Assembly (NCBI RefSeq): GCF_002019595.1
Contig: NZ_KV917369.1
Span: 4,046,624-4,110,623 of the forward strand
Direction of reading: 5' to 3'
Length of the DNA: 64,000 bases
Source of the DNA: Priestia abyssalis
Lineage (GTDB): Bacteria; Bacillota; Bacilli; Bacillales; Bacillaceae_H
Every line of letters begins with the position of its first letter. The first letter of the stretch is position 1. Shown here in pieces: positions 26,444 to 35,486 of this stretch. The translations under genes and the position numbers were made by a program. The notes beneath the pieces are model-generated. The model searched no databases. It saw only the letters and a list, made by a program, of their open reading frames with translations, and was not told the DNA's origin.

Positions 26444-27190
26444 TTAAGACGTTTTCTTCATTTTAATCACATTATCGGATTGCTTTTTTAGTTTTTTTCG
26501 GTATACAACTTTGGACAATGTAACGCTAAATTCGTATAAAATCAAAAGCGGTACGATAACTAATATATCAGATATCAAATCAGGCGGTGTAATTAAAATA
26601 GACACAACGATAAGCAAAAAGTAAGATACCTTTCGCGCTTTTGAAAGAATCATAGGATTAATAACGCCAAGAGAAGTGAGAAACATGACGACCAGCGGAA
26701 TTTCGAATAAAAATCCAAACGGCAACGTCAAGTTAATCATGAATTTAAAATATTTTTCAGACGTAAACATCGTTTCAAATTGTCCTTCAGACAAGGACAG
26801 TAAAAAACTAAGAACGGTCGGGTACACGACGAAATAACCGAATGATAACCCGGCAATAAAAAGAATAAACAACCCAGGAATGTAAGATAGGGTCGTTTTT
26901 CGTTCCTTTTCAGAAAGCGCCGGTTTTACAAATAGCCACGTTTGATAGGCCGCAACGGGAATAGTAAGAGCAATCGCGATTACGCCTGAAATCATAAAAT
27001 ACACCCAGAGAATTTCACTTGGTCCCAATACAGCTAAATGATGGTCGAGATCCCGAATAAGCCATGCGTAAATTTCCTGCACAAAAATAAATGATCCAAG
27101 TAAAAACAAGATAAAGGTGATCAACGTATAGATTAACCGTTTCCTGAGTTCCCCAAGGTGTTCTACCAAAAGCATTTCTTGATTAGTCAT
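26444..27190 (-). CDS. tatC: Twin-arginine translocase subunit TatC
   Basis: This 248-aa protein has six hydrophobic segments and the TatC N-terminal pattern HLGELRKRLIYTLITF. It also has FVKPALSEKERK and the FEIPLVVMFL segment. TatC recognises twin-arginine signal peptides. It lies 65 bp downstream of tatA and shares an operon with a Tat-signal metallophosphoesterase, like the phoD-tatAd-tatCd arrangement of B. subtilis. The C terminus ends in a Lys-rich tail (NVIKMKKTS). A related tail fragment is found at 29938-29985. Confidence 0.93.
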   Translation of the reverse strand: MTNQEMLLVEHLGELRKRLIYTLITFILFLLGSFIFVQEIYAWLIRDLDHHLAVLGPSEILWVYFMISGVIAIALTIPVAAYQTWLFVKPALSEKERKTTLSYIPGLFILFIAGLSFGYFVVYPTVLSFLLSLSEGQFETMFTSEKYFKFMINLTLPFGFLFEIPLVVMFLTSLGVINPMILSKARKVSYFLLIVVSILITPPDLISDILVIVPLLILYEFSVTLSKVVYRKKLKKQSDNVIKMKKTS

Positions 27191-27219
27191 ACAACTCCTC
27201 CTTTACTAAAAAGCAAGAG

Positions 27220-27248
27220 GAAGATGCAAGCTTATTGCTTACATCTTC
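27220..27248. other. Hairpin between tatA and tatC
   Basis: GAAGATGCAAGC (27220-27231) pairs with GCTTACATCTTC (27237-27248), one mismatch or wobble. It may set the relative expression of tatA and tatC by attenuation or mRNA processing. Confidence 0.5.
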
Positions 27249-27255
27249 TTCAACA

Positions 27256-27435
27256 TTACTTGGATTGCGTCTTTTCTTCTTTCTCGTCTGACATTAAATC
27301 CTTAGCGGAGTTTTTAAATTCTCTTAGTGTACTGCCAAAAGCACGTCCAATTTCAGGCAGCTTAGATGGACCAAATATGATGAGGGCTATGACTAAAATC
27401 AGGATTAACCCAGGTATGCCGATATTTTGAAGCAT
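27256..27435 (-). CDS. tatA: Twin-arginine translocase subunit TatA
   Basis: The 59-aa protein has a short N-terminal helix ([17 protein letters not shown]) followed at once by [14 protein letters not shown], the hallmark TatA hinge and amphipathic helix, then a charged tail. It forms the Tat pore with TatC. The ATG at 27435 has AAGGAGGG upstream. It lies between the metallophosphoesterase gene (18 bp) and tatC. Confidence 0.95.
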   Translation of the reverse strand: MLQNIGIPGLILILVIALIIFGPSKLPEIGRAFGSTLREFKNSAKDLMSDEKEEKTQSK

Positions 27436-27453
27436 AGTGCTCCCTCCTTTTGA

Positions 27454-28659
27454 TTATCTTTCCTTCTTCTTGTTTTCTTCTATTGGTAAAGGATCCATAC
27501 TCTGGTCGTTCGCTGTCAAGTCGATACCATAATCCTTAGCGAAAACCATGTGGGTTTCTGTAAGAACGCCATCTTGATTTTCATCTAGATTGAATACTCT
27601 GGCGCCCCGCAGCCTATTCCTTTCAGCTCCCGGAAGACCATAGGTGCCGAATCCAGTATTGCCGGCATAGCCAAGTAATATCCCATAATAATTACCCATA
27701 TAGGTATTTATGTGGTCATGGCCACAAAAGACTCCCTTGACATCGCCTCTCTCCAGCATCGCCGAAAACAAACCACTGTTAACCGGCCCCATACACTCTT
27801 CTTCATTTCTTTCTCCTACAATATTGTGCTTTTTCACAGCAATGGCATGGTTGGCATCTGTTCTCTGATCTACGCTTGCGTACCACATAAATCTATGCTC
27901 CCAAAGAGGGATGTGAATGAACACGAGTGAAGGAACTTTATATCCCCATTGTTTCTCCAACTTCTTGGAGGTCTCATAATACCAGCTTACCTGATTAAAA
28001 CGAAGCCAATCCCACGTCGGATATCCTTTGAAATCTTGGCCGGCAATGGTTTGCGGCGCATACCTTCCGCTGTCAAGCAGCCAGAGGTTGAACGCCGCTT
28101 TTTTGCCCTTGGAATCCTTAATAAGCAAATTCATATTACCTGTTCCTGTAATACCTTTTACTCCAGGCCTGTTTTCATTGTATTTATAAGACATATAGAT
28201 TCGAAGCATATCTTCTTCGTCAAGACCGCTGTTTGGCGTGGAATCTTCATCATGATTTCCAAAAGTAACAGCCCACTTTATCCCCCTCTGTTCCATCGGC
28301 TGGGCAACATTGTTAATAGCTTGTCTCATCTCCATAGGTGTATCACAGCCACCGGAAATATTGTCCCCGTTCAGCACAACAAAGTCAGGCTTCTCTGCAT
28401 CAAGCACTTTCTCCATAAGCTCCACAGTCCGGCGGTCAATACGCTCATCATCTTGTGTATCGTTAAACTGTACAATTTTGAATTTTCCATCTGGATTAAA
28501 TTGAAGCTTTACATCGTCGTTTTTTTCGGCATGAGCTGTACTGCTGAATAAATCTACTGGAATCCCGGTAGATCCAAGTGTTAATGCAAGTGTACTCATT
28601 CCTCCTATTTTGATAAAGCTCCGTCTGTCCAATCCTTTGTGCGAATCTTGATTACTCAT
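27454..28659 (-). CDS. Tat-exported calcineurin-like metallophosphoesterase
   Basis: From ATG at 28659 (site GGGAGG), the protein has a twin-arginine signal peptide (LDRRSFIKIGGMSTLALTLG). The metallophosphoesterase motifs follow in order: FNDTQDDE, VLNGDNISGG, TFGNHDED, FIHIPLWEH and FCGHDHINTYMG. These residues would hold two metal ions. It is expected outside the membrane as a phosphatase or phosphodiesterase. Being first in an operon with tatA and tatC suggests a dedicated Tat substrate, by analogy with PhoD although the fold differs. Substrate unknown. Confidence 0.88.
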   Translation of the reverse strand: MSNQDSHKGLDRRSFIKIGGMSTLALTLGSTGIPVDLFSSTAHAEKNDDVKLQFNPDGKFKIVQFNDTQDDERIDRRTVELMEKVLDAEKPDFVVLNGDNISGGCDTPMEMRQAINNVAQPMEQRGIKWAVTFGNHDEDSTPNSGLDEEDMLRIYMSYKYNENRPGVKGITGTGNMNLLIKDSKGKKAAFNLWLLDSGRYAPQTIAGQDFKGYPTWDWLRFNQVSWYYETSKKLEKQWGYKVPSLVFIHIPLWEHRFMWYASVDQRTDANHAIAVKKHNIVGERNEEECMGPVNSGLFSAMLERGDVKGVFCGHDHINTYMGNYYGILLGYAGNTGFGTYGLPGAERNRLRGARVFNLDENQDGVLTETHMVFAKDYGIDLTANDQSMDPLPIEENKKKER

Positions 28660-29041
28660 AAAAAAACCTCCCATTTTCTTCTAGCTTTTTCTGGTAATAC
28701 TTCAACGCTGTAAACCTGTGTGTTGCTGGCACTTTCTCTACAATTTCCTACTTCATCATAAGATAGAAATGTTGATAGATTATTAATCTTAGATAAAAGA
28801 AAAGTAAAGAAAACAAAATTAAGAATTAAATCCCCACTAATTTCTTCTTAAACAAAGTAAGCAGCTAGAGTCTTTTGTTGATAAAATGATATGAAATATG
28901 GGTTTAAAAAAAATTGTTGTCATCAGCTTTTGCTTAATTTACAAAAAAATAATATTTTTGTTAATTCTTATTTATACTTATTTTTTATTATTAGAATTAA
29001 TAGACCGAAACAAAAATGAAGAATTTACAGGGGATAAAGAG
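28660..29041. other. AT-rich divergent promoter region
   Basis: A 382-bp stretch separates the Tat phosphoesterase operon from the DeoR gene. The DeoR frame stays open upstream to 28898, encoding a hydrophobic stretch, but lacks a ribosome binding site there. No other gene is visible. Promoters of both units must lie here. Confidence 0.5.
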
Positions 29042-29842
29042 ATGGAGAAGACTTCAGCTTCAGAAAGGTATAAAGTGATAATCAAAGAACTTGAAATCAA
29101 AAATAAAATTGGAGTAATTGAATTAGCCTCAAAATTAAGGGTAACGCCTGAAACGATTCGAAAAGATTTAACAGTGCTTGAGAAAAACAAAAAATTACGA
29201 AGAATCCATGGGGGAGCTATTCATTACTTTCAGCTGATGAAAGAGCCGCACTTCAATAAAAAAATCGGGATTCATCACGACCAAAAGCAATTAATAGGGG
29301 AGGCAGCCTCAACCTTTATTATGGATGGAGACTTCATTGCACTTGATGTAGGTACAACAACCCTTCATATTGCGAGATCTTTAAAAAAAGTTAAAAATGT
29401 CACCATTGTCACTAATTCGTTAGCAGCAGCAGAAATATTAAATGATAGGTTAGAAAATCACCTGTTTGATGGTCAAGTAGTTGTGATTGGGGGGAATTCA
29501 AATCCTCTTCAGCGTTCCATCAGCGGGACTTTAACCAATAAACTGCTAGAAGATTTTTATTTTGATAAGGTCTTTATTTCATGCGGCAGTATTAGACAAG
29601 AAGGAATTTATGATTTCGATGTTGATGAAGCAAGTGCATCTTCTATTATGATGAAGAGATCAAAACAAGTATTTGTGGTAGCTGATGCTTCTAAAATTAA
29701 TCAAAAGGCGCTTTTCCAAATAGGTTCATTTTCTTCAATTGATTGCTTGATTACAAATGCTGACATGCCAATCGAATGGTCTAAAGATCCACTATTCAGC
29801 AAAGTGGATTGGATAAACATGGATGAACAAAAAGAAGATTGA
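29042..29842 (+). CDS. DeoR/GlpR-family transcriptional regulator
   Basis: The N-terminal HTH has the DeoR pattern (KNKIGVIELASKLRVTPETIRKDL, then RRIHGGAI). The sugar-phosphate-sensing domain has DVGTTTLHIARSL, VTNSLAAAEIL and CGSIRQEGIYDFD. ATG at 29042 has AGGGGA 8 bases upstream, giving 266 aa. Members repress sugar or glycerol genes and are relieved by phosphorylated sugars. It is divergent from the Tat phosphoesterase operon, its only obvious neighbour target. The regulated pathway is not clear. Confidence 0.85.
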   Translation: MEKTSASERYKVIIKELEIKNKIGVIELASKLRVTPETIRKDLTVLEKNKKLRRIHGGAIHYFQLMKEPHFNKKIGIHHDQKQLIGEAASTFIMDGDFIALDVGTTTLHIARSLKKVKNVTIVTNSLAAAEILNDRLENHLFDGQVVVIGGNSNPLQRSISGTLTNKLLEDFYFDKVFISCGSIRQEGIYDFDVDEASASSIMMKRSKQVFVVADASKINQKALFQIGSFSSIDCLITNADMPIEWSKDPLFSKVDWINMDEQKED

Positions 29843-29897
29843 CTATCACTTCCAGATTTGTTAACTGAAGAAAATATCCATTTAACAATCTTATCTT

Positions 29898-29985
29898 TAA
29901 ACAAAAAACGAACTCCTTATCATAAGGAGCTCGTTTTTTGTTTAAGACATTTTCTTCATTTCTATCATATTTTTATTGCAAACCC
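29898..29985 (-). pseudogene. tatC 3'-end remnant plus copied terminator
   Basis: This stretch matches 26401-26475 closely. It contains the same hairpin (AACGAACTCCTTATCATAAG and its partner), and reading upstream on the minus strand it encodes NMIEMKKMS before a stop, compared with NVIKMKKTS at the end of tatC. Homology stops near 29985. It is the tail of a second tatC whose body is gone, or a duplication of the operon end. It now can act as terminator of the DeoR gene. Confidence 0.7.
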
Positions 29986-30023
29986 GTACCGAAATAAGGA
30001 ATGAAGACTAACATCCTTTTCTA

Positions 30024-30392
30024 TCAACTTATGTATAAATCGTTCAACCATTTAACGAATAACCCTTTGGGCATTTCCAAATACGAAACGCTCTCGACAT
30101 TGAATTCCTTAGAAGAGCATTGCTTCATCATATAAGCATACCACTGCCTTGTTATGTCTTCTGCAATGCCAAAAGCTTTTGCCTCTTCCTTTTCTGATTC
30201 ATCGAGAAGACCTTGCTGCCATTTTTTTTCATCCAACATATATTCCTGACTATAAAGGGCATATTTCTCACACCAGTATACAAGCTGCTGATGCGTGAAT
30301 TCATTTTGGTCGTCACATACTTCATGCAGCAAAATCTTTAAATGTTCCGGTGTAAAAGGTAAAACAATCTGGTTTGGCTTTGTTATAGTCAT
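30024..30392 (-). CDS. Hypothetical protein (about 122 aa)
   Basis: Not recognised. From ATG at 30392 (MTITKPNQIVLPFTPEHL) it is a soluble, acidic, mostly helical protein with several Trp and Tyr residues (VYWCEKYALYSQEYML; WYAYMMKQC; LFVKWLNDLYIS). No signal peptide or membrane segment. The frame is open to 30494, but that part overlaps the terminator hairpin of the upstream aldehyde dehydrogenase gene, so the shorter start is preferred. The ribosome binding site is only fair. Confidence 0.6.
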   Translation of the reverse strand: MTITKPNQIVLPFTPEHLKILLHEVCDDQNEFTHQQLVYWCEKYALYSQEYMLDEKKWQQGLLDESEKEEAKAFGIAEDITRQWYAYMMKQCSSKEFNVESVSYLEMPKGLFVKWLNDLYIS

Positions 30393-30432
30393 CCCTCGGC
30401 CCCTTTCATTGTTTTTAATTCTCAAAAGAAAA

Positions 30433-30486
30433 AGACGTGCTTGAAACGCTGCTATACGTTTCATTATACACGTCTCTTCTTTTTGA
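30433..30486 (-). terminator. Terminator of the aldehyde dehydrogenase gene
   Basis: Nested pairings GACGTGT/GCACGTC and TGAAACG/CGTTTCA are followed on the minus strand by CTTTTTC, 25 bp after the stop codon at 30510. Confidence 0.7.
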
Positions 30487-30509
30487 ACACACACTTTTAA
30501 AGAAAGAAC

Positions 30510-32003
30510 TTAGTCCATGCTCACCCAAACACTCTTCACTTCTGTATAGTTTTCCAAAGCATAGCTTCCCATTTCACGGCCGATACCAGATTGCTTGTAA
30601 CCACCGAACGGACTTGCCGCGTCAAATGCGTTATAGCAGTTCACCCAGACCGTACCCGCTTTGATTTTGTGTGCAAGGTAATGGGCCTTTTTGATATCCT
30701 GCGTCCAAACACCCGCTGCTAAACCGTAATCAGAATCATTAGCTTTTTTAACAAGATCATCTAAATCATCAAACGGCATGGCCGCTACAACCGGACCGAA
30801 AATCTCTTCTTTCGCGATCGTCATAGAGTGATTTACATCGGCAAATACCGTTGGAGCAACGAAGTATCCTTGGTCATACGGAATCGTACCTCCGGCCAAC
30901 ACTTCAGCGCCTTCTTCCACACCCTTATCGATATAGCTTTTCACGCGTTTTTGCTGTTCAGCTGAAATTAATGGCCCCATTGTCGTATTTTCTAATAAAC
31001 CGTTTCCTTGATTGATTGTTTTTGTCAAAGAGACTAAATCTGCTACCACATTATCGTACATGCTCTTTTGAACATATAAACGGCTTCCTGCGCAGCATAC
31101 TTGCCCTTGGTTGAACATGATTCCCATTAATGCACCCGGTACGGCTTTCGATAGGTCTGCATCCGGTAAAATGATATTCGGTGATTTACCTCCAAGTTCA
31201 AGCGTCACGCGTTTTAACGATTCGCTCGCCTGTCTCATAATATACTTACCAACAGCCGTCGACCCAGTAAAAGCTACTTTATCGACTAGCGGATGATCAA
31301 CAAGCGGCGCACCAGCCGTTTTTCCGTAACCCGGCACAACATTGATAACACCTTTTGGGAATCCTGCTTCCTCCATCAATTGCGCTAAATATAAAGCGGA
31401 AAGCGGCGTTTGTTCAGCCGGCTTCAAGACGATTGTACAACCTGTCGCAAGAGCCGCGCCCAATTTCCACGCTGCCATTAATAGCGGGAAGTTCCATGGG
31501 ATAATTTGCGCCACGACACCGATTGCTTCATGGCGAGTATAGTTAAAATAGTTTCCTTGAACCGGAATGGTTTGTCCAACAATTTTAGTGGACCAACCGG
31601 CAAAATAGCGGAAATGCTCAATTGCCAGCGGAACATCGGCATTGGATGTTTCACGAATCGGTTTTCCGTTATCTAAAGTTTCAAGCTGTGCTAATTCAAG
31701 TTTATGTTCTTCCATCAAATCTGCTAATTTATAAATAAGGCGGCTTTTCTTTGCCGTTCCCATTCTTGACCATGGTCCATGATCAAACGCTTCTCGTGCT
31801 GCTTTTACGGCCAAATCAATATCTTCCGGACCAGCTTCCGCTACGTCCGCTAACTTTTCACCAGTTGCAGGGTTAACTGTTTCAAACGTCTTACCGGAAA
31901 TAGAGTCTACCCATTCTCCATTTATGTACAGTTTTTTCACGCCGTTTAAAAACTCTACTAATCTAGGACTTAATTCCATTCCTTTTGTACTTACGTTTTG
32001 CAT
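30510..32003 (-). CDS. dhaS: NAD-dependent aldehyde dehydrogenase (DhaS-like)
   Basis: This is a full-length ALDH-superfamily enzyme (about 497 aa). The nucleotide site is IIPWNFPLLMAAWKLGAALA and FTGSTAVGKYIM; the catalytic Glu is in LELGGKSPNII and the catalytic Cys in FNQGQVCCAGSRLY. It oxidises aldehydes to acids. Start ATG at 32003 (MQNVSTKG) follows AGGAGTGGGG. A strong cre-like palindrome just upstream of the start suggests CcpA control. Substrate is uncertain; name by similarity to Bacillus DhaS. Confidence 0.87.
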   Translation of the reverse strand: MQNVSTKGMELSPRLVEFLNGVKKLYINGEWVDSISGKTFETVNPATGEKLADVAEAGPEDIDLAVKAAREAFDHGPWSRMGTAKKSRLIYKLADLMEEHKLELAQLETLDNGKPIRETSNADVPLAIEHFRYFAGWSTKIVGQTIPVQGNYFNYTRHEAIGVVAQIIPWNFPLLMAAWKLGAALATGCTIVLKPAEQTPLSALYLAQLMEEAGFPKGVINVVPGYGKTAGAPLVDHPLVDKVAFTGSTAVGKYIMRQASESLKRVTLELGGKSPNIILPDADLSKAVPGALMGIMFNQGQVCCAGSRLYVQKSMYDNVVADLVSLTKTINQGNGLLENTTMGPLISAEQQKRVKSYIDKGVEEGAEVLAGGTIPYDQGYFVAPTVFADVNHSMTIAKEEIFGPVVAAMPFDDLDDLVKKANDSDYGLAAGVWTQDIKKAHYLAHKIKAGTVWVNCYNAFDAASPFGGYKQSGIGREMGSYALENYTEVKSVWVSMD

Positions 32004-32029
32004 ATCCCCACTCCTAATCAACTTGTATT

Positions 32030-32043
32030 TGGAACCGCTTCCA
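32030..32043 (-). promoter_or_regulatory. cre-like palindrome upstream of dhaS
   Basis: TGGAACCGCTTCCA is nearly symmetric and fits the CcpA consensus core with central CG. It lies 27-40 bp before the start codon. Confidence 0.55.
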
Positions 32044-32200
32044 AAAACAATTCTACCATTATTTTCATAATTTTGAAAACTATTTTTTGTTAAAATTTTA
32101 TTACAATTTCATTAAACTCTCAATTACTTTGTTATATTTAGACGCTATCTTCAGTTCTCTCTCTTTTTCGTTCCAAAGAAATCCGTCATGGCCTTTAAAT

Positions 32201-32240
32201 AAATGAAGCATGGACAAAGAATGTCCATGCTTCATTTATT
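32201..32240. terminator. Terminator after the D,D-carboxypeptidase gene
   Basis: AAATGAAGCATGGACA (32201-32216) pairs perfectly with TGTCCATGCTTCATTT (32222-32237); it overlaps the stop codon of the minus-strand gene. Confidence 0.85.
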
Positions 32241-33735
32241 TATGTACATTATACTCCGCTAAAATAACGGCTATCCGATCTTCAATGTCTTTTACAGTCT
32301 CGCTCCCAAAATTATTTAAGACAACGGCAAATGCGAGCTCTTGTCCCCCCTTTGTGGTCACATAGCCTGCAAGCGACGTAGCTCCTGTGATGGTGCCTGT
32401 TTTAGCTTTTACGTTTCCTGCCGCAGCCGTCTCTTTCATGCGCTTGCGGAGTGTGCCGCCGATGAGACGTTCACTTGCTCCGGCAACAGGAAGGGATTGT
32501 AAAAGTACGGGATACCAATCTTCTTTTCGGACTTCTGCAAGCAATTTAGAAAGTTCGCTTGCTGGTACGTTGCTAACATGAGAAATTCCTGAGCCATCCC
32601 GAAGGTACAGTGCATCAGTGTTCACTCCAATTGTTTGCAAATAACTTTGAACGACCTCCAGCCCTTTTTCCCAGCTTCCTTCTCCATGAACAACTCTTCC
32701 CATTTCTTTCACAAGCATTTCAGCAATAACATTGTTGCTTAATTTCATATACGGAACAAAAATGTGAGAGAGCGGCGGTGATTCCTTGGTAAGAAGAACA
32801 GACGCGTTTTCTGGAGCGGCTTTGTATGTATCATCCTTTTCTTTTATACGAATCCCTTCTCTTTTTAAAGCACCTCTGAATAGATCAAGCGCATAGATCG
32901 ATGGTTCTCTTACCGCAATCCATTCACATGTCCTTTTAGCCCCATCCGGAATAGTTCCTTGGACAAGAATTGTATTCGTTCCATGCTTACGCGTAACGGT
33001 GATGTCACGGGCCCCATCTTTTTGAACGGTTGTTGCGTCATTAACGATGTTTACCACATCCGTTTCTGGCGTCAATGTAACTTTTGCATGTTCTCCCGGT
33101 TTCGTAGGATGTACTTCTATTATGACACTTCCTGCATCATAATCCTTGTTTGGAGAAACCGTCAAAGCGGATATCGGAGCGCCGTAATAATAGGACTCAT
33201 CGTTCCAGACAACATCTTCCGACAGCCTTACATCGTCATACCAGGTGTCGTCTGCTGCAAGATTTCCGGCTACCTTCTTTATCCCTAATTTCTTCAACCC
33301 TTTGGCTAACTCGTCGAAATCTTCAGGGGAGAGTGTCGAATCGCCTTTTCCTTTTAAATAAAGATTTCCTCGAAGCGTATTTCCTTTTACTTTACCGTCT
33401 GTGAGCAGCTCGGTTTTAAATGTATAATCGGGACCAAGCACCTCGAGGGCAGCGGCTCCTGTCAAAAGCTTCATGTTAGAAGCAATTTTCAATCGTACCT
33501 GTCCAAACTGTTCGAACACCACGTTCCCGCTGTCTGCATCGCGCACACTTACAGCACTTATCGCACCTCTCAGACGTTCATCCGCTAACACTTCATTGAT
33601 GTGATTCTTCAAATCGGCATAATCACTCGATGCTTGTGCAGACACTGAATCTTTCACCTGAACCGGCATGATGGGTAAAATACCCAATAACAGTATCATT
33701 ACCCGTCGCTTTATTTTTGTTTGATTTCTACTCAT
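32236..33735 (-). CDS. dacC: D-alanyl-D-alanine carboxypeptidase, S13 (PBP4/DacC type)
   Basis: This 499-aa protein has a signal peptide (RRVMILLLGILPIMPVQV) and then the penicillin-binding motifs SxxK (ASNMKLLTGA), SxN (KLSNNVIAEM) and KTG (VKAKTGTITGA). Between the first two lies the long insert typical of family S13 (LYLKGKGDSTLSPEDFDELA). It trims the terminal D-Ala of peptidoglycan stem peptides and may have endopeptidase activity. ATG at 33735 is placed 8 bases after AAGGATGG. A single-gene unit. Confidence 0.88.
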   Translation of the reverse strand: MSRNQTKIKRRVMILLLGILPIMPVQVKDSVSAQASSDYADLKNHINEVLADERLRGAISAVSVRDADSGNVVFEQFGQVRLKIASNMKLLTGAAALEVLGPDYTFKTELLTDGKVKGNTLRGNLYLKGKGDSTLSPEDFDELAKGLKKLGIKKVAGNLAADDTWYDDVRLSEDVVWNDESYYYGAPISALTVSPNKDYDAGSVIIEVHPTKPGEHAKVTLTPETDVVNIVNDATTVQKDGARDITVTRKHGTNTILVQGTIPDGAKRTCEWIAVREPSIYALDLFRGALKREGIRIKEKDDTYKAAPENASVLLTKESPPLSHIFVPYMKLSNNVIAEMLVKEMGRVVHGEGSWEKGLEVVQSYLQTIGVNTDALYLRDGSGISHVSNVPASELSKLLAEVRKEDWYPVLLQSLPVAGASERLIGGTLRKRMKETAAAGNVKAKTGTITGATSLAGYVTTKGGQELAFAVVLNNFGSETVKDIEDRIAVILAEYNVHK

Positions 33736-33898
33736 ATGGTCCATCCTTAAAAAATTATGTGGATTTACATAGTTTATCCCGTTTTACCAGACAACACTCT
33801 CCCCATTTTAGAACGTCCTTTGCAGACGCTTTTCTCTGTACTAGCCACATGAAATAAGATCTTTCTATCCATACTAAGTCTTGGAGGTATGTGTTGTC

Positions 33899-34834
33899 AT
33901 GAAGCTCATATGGATTACTGGAATTTTACTATTCACTCAACAAATAAATCTGTCTGACACTTTATCATTGACCAATCAAGGAGAAACAATCGCTGTCATC
34001 AATCGCGATGACTATACCATTCCTTTAGTCGGGGTGCCAATGGTAGATGAAAATAAATACAATCAATTCATTAAAACGCTCGACCGACAAGTATACAAAA
34101 AACCTGTCGATGCAACCATCAATGGCCATGGACAAATCATTGCCGGAAAAGTGGGATATAAACTTTATAAACAGGGATTTCAAGAGAGGTTTTATACCTA
34201 CTTTTTCAGTAAGGGGCCATCCAGATTGGAAGTTCCGACGATTGACATTTATCCGAAAGTCGACGGGGAACTGCTGGCGCACATTCGAACTAAACGGATT
34301 GGTCAATATGTAACTTATTTTAATGCCTATAATAAAAAACGCTCCCATAATATTTCACTTGCTGCAGAAGCTATCAATAACCACGTGGTTTTTCCCGGAG
34401 AGACTTTTTCATTTAATGAAGTGGTCGGCAAGCGAACAGAAGACAAGGGATATATGCGTGCTCCTATTATTGTCAGGGGAGAATTATCAGAGGGAGTTGG
34501 AGGTGGCATTTGTCAAGTTTCGTCTACCCTGTTTAATGCTATCGACAATGCCGGCATAAAAATCGTTCAGCGTTACTCCCACAGCAGACGTGTTCCTTAC
34601 GTTCCTTCAGGACGCGATGCAACGGTAAGCTGGTATGGTCCTGATTTTCGGTTCAAAAACGAGTATAATCAGCCCATTCTGATTCGGGCTAAATCGTATC
34701 CAGGCAGTGTAATCGTTACGGTTTATTCCTCGGATTCCATTGATTATGTTCCCCGGAAAGTTCGAAGCGCATCACATCGACTGCCGCAAGAAATCATGAT
34801 TGATTCTGATGGAAATAATGATAGTGAACAATAA
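33899..34834 (+). CDS. VanW-family exported protein
   Basis: The protein is about 311 aa with an N-terminal hydrophobic segment (LIWITGILLFTQQI). The VanW domain occupies the C-terminal half: GETFSFNEVVGKRTEDKGY, then EGVGGGICQVSSTLFNA. It is expected at the outer face of the membrane or wall. VanW proteins occur near cell wall genes but their activity is unknown. It is divergent from the D,D-carboxypeptidase gene. ATG at 33899 follows GGAGGT. Confidence 0.85.
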   Translation: MKLIWITGILLFTQQINLSDTLSLTNQGETIAVINRDDYTIPLVGVPMVDENKYNQFIKTLDRQVYKKPVDATINGHGQIIAGKVGYKLYKQGFQERFYTYFFSKGPSRLEVPTIDIYPKVDGELLAHIRTKRIGQYVTYFNAYNKKRSHNISLAAEAINNHVVFPGETFSFNEVVGKRTEDKGYMRAPIIVRGELSEGVGGGICQVSSTLFNAIDNAGIKIVQRYSHSRRVPYVPSGRDATVSWYGPDFRFKNEYNQPILIRAKSYPGSVIVTVYSSDSIDYVPRKVRSASHRLPQEIMIDSDGNNDSEQ

Positions 34835-34848
34835 TACTTTAACAAAAA

Positions 34849-34895
34849 GAATGACCCAAAAGGGCAAAATACGGGCCTTTTGGGTCATTCTCTTA
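34849..34895. terminator. Bidirectional terminator between vanW-type gene and yfiT
   Basis: GAATGACCCAAAAGGGC pairs with GCCTTTTGGGTCATTC; T-runs occur on each side. It serves two convergent genes. Confidence 0.85.
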
Positions 34896-35402
34896 TTCAG
34901 CGTTCACAATATGTGCTGTGTGGTGCTTACCATGCCATGCATACAGTGCTGCCAATGTATAGACATCCAGTTCTTTTTCCAATCCGGGATGGTAAACCGT
35001 TTTATTGACGTCTTGCTCCTCCAACCGTTCAAGCAAAAAAGCCCAGCGTTTCTGCAAACCATCCAATAAAGAAAGCGATAATTCAACAGGTGCTTCCTTC
35101 GCTTCCTCTGTTACTGCCCACTCATTTTCTTCAAATGGATTAATTGTCGGCGTGTCTTCTGTCAATGCAAGCTTTGTGCGAATGAAGGCATTCATATGTG
35201 CATCCGCTAAATGATGCACGACCTGCCGAATCGTCCATCCTCCCTCGCGATAAGAGCTGTCTATCTGTTCTTCTGTCAACCCTTGTACAGCCTCACGCAG
35301 CTTTTCCGGAAGCTCGTTAATGTCTGCGATAAAACTTTGAAATTGTCTGTTATTTTTTTCTTTCGGCATTTGAAATGAGCCGATTGGATATCGTTTATCC
35401 AT
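34893..35402 (-). CDS. yfiT: DinB/YfiT-family putative metal-dependent hydrolase or thiol transferase
   Basis: This 169-aa four-helix protein has the N-terminal DKRYPIGSFQMP pattern of YfiT and metal-ligand histidines in VVHHLADAHMN and WHGKHHTAHI. YfiT-like DinB proteins are metal-binding; some members transfer bacillithiol. No signal peptide. ATG follows GGGGGAGAAAATAAG. Function beyond the fold is inference. Confidence 0.85.
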   Translation of the reverse strand: MDKRYPIGSFQMPKEKNNRQFQSFIADINELPEKLREAVQGLTEEQIDSSYREGGWTIRQVVHHLADAHMNAFIRTKLALTEDTPTINPFEENEWAVTEEAKEAPVELSLSLLDGLQKRWAFLLERLEEQDVNKTVYHPGLEKELDVYTLAALYAWHGKHHTAHIVNAE

Positions 35403-35486
35403 CTTATTTTCTCCCCCGTTTCCTCTCTAATCTACCATCATTTTACATATTCTCTGCCTATAACGTCTACTGATTTGCTTTTTCCA

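Noticed and set aside
27949..28551. 200-codon plus-strand frame
   Set aside because: Antisense to the Tat phosphoesterase gene, whose motifs are intact in the other strand.
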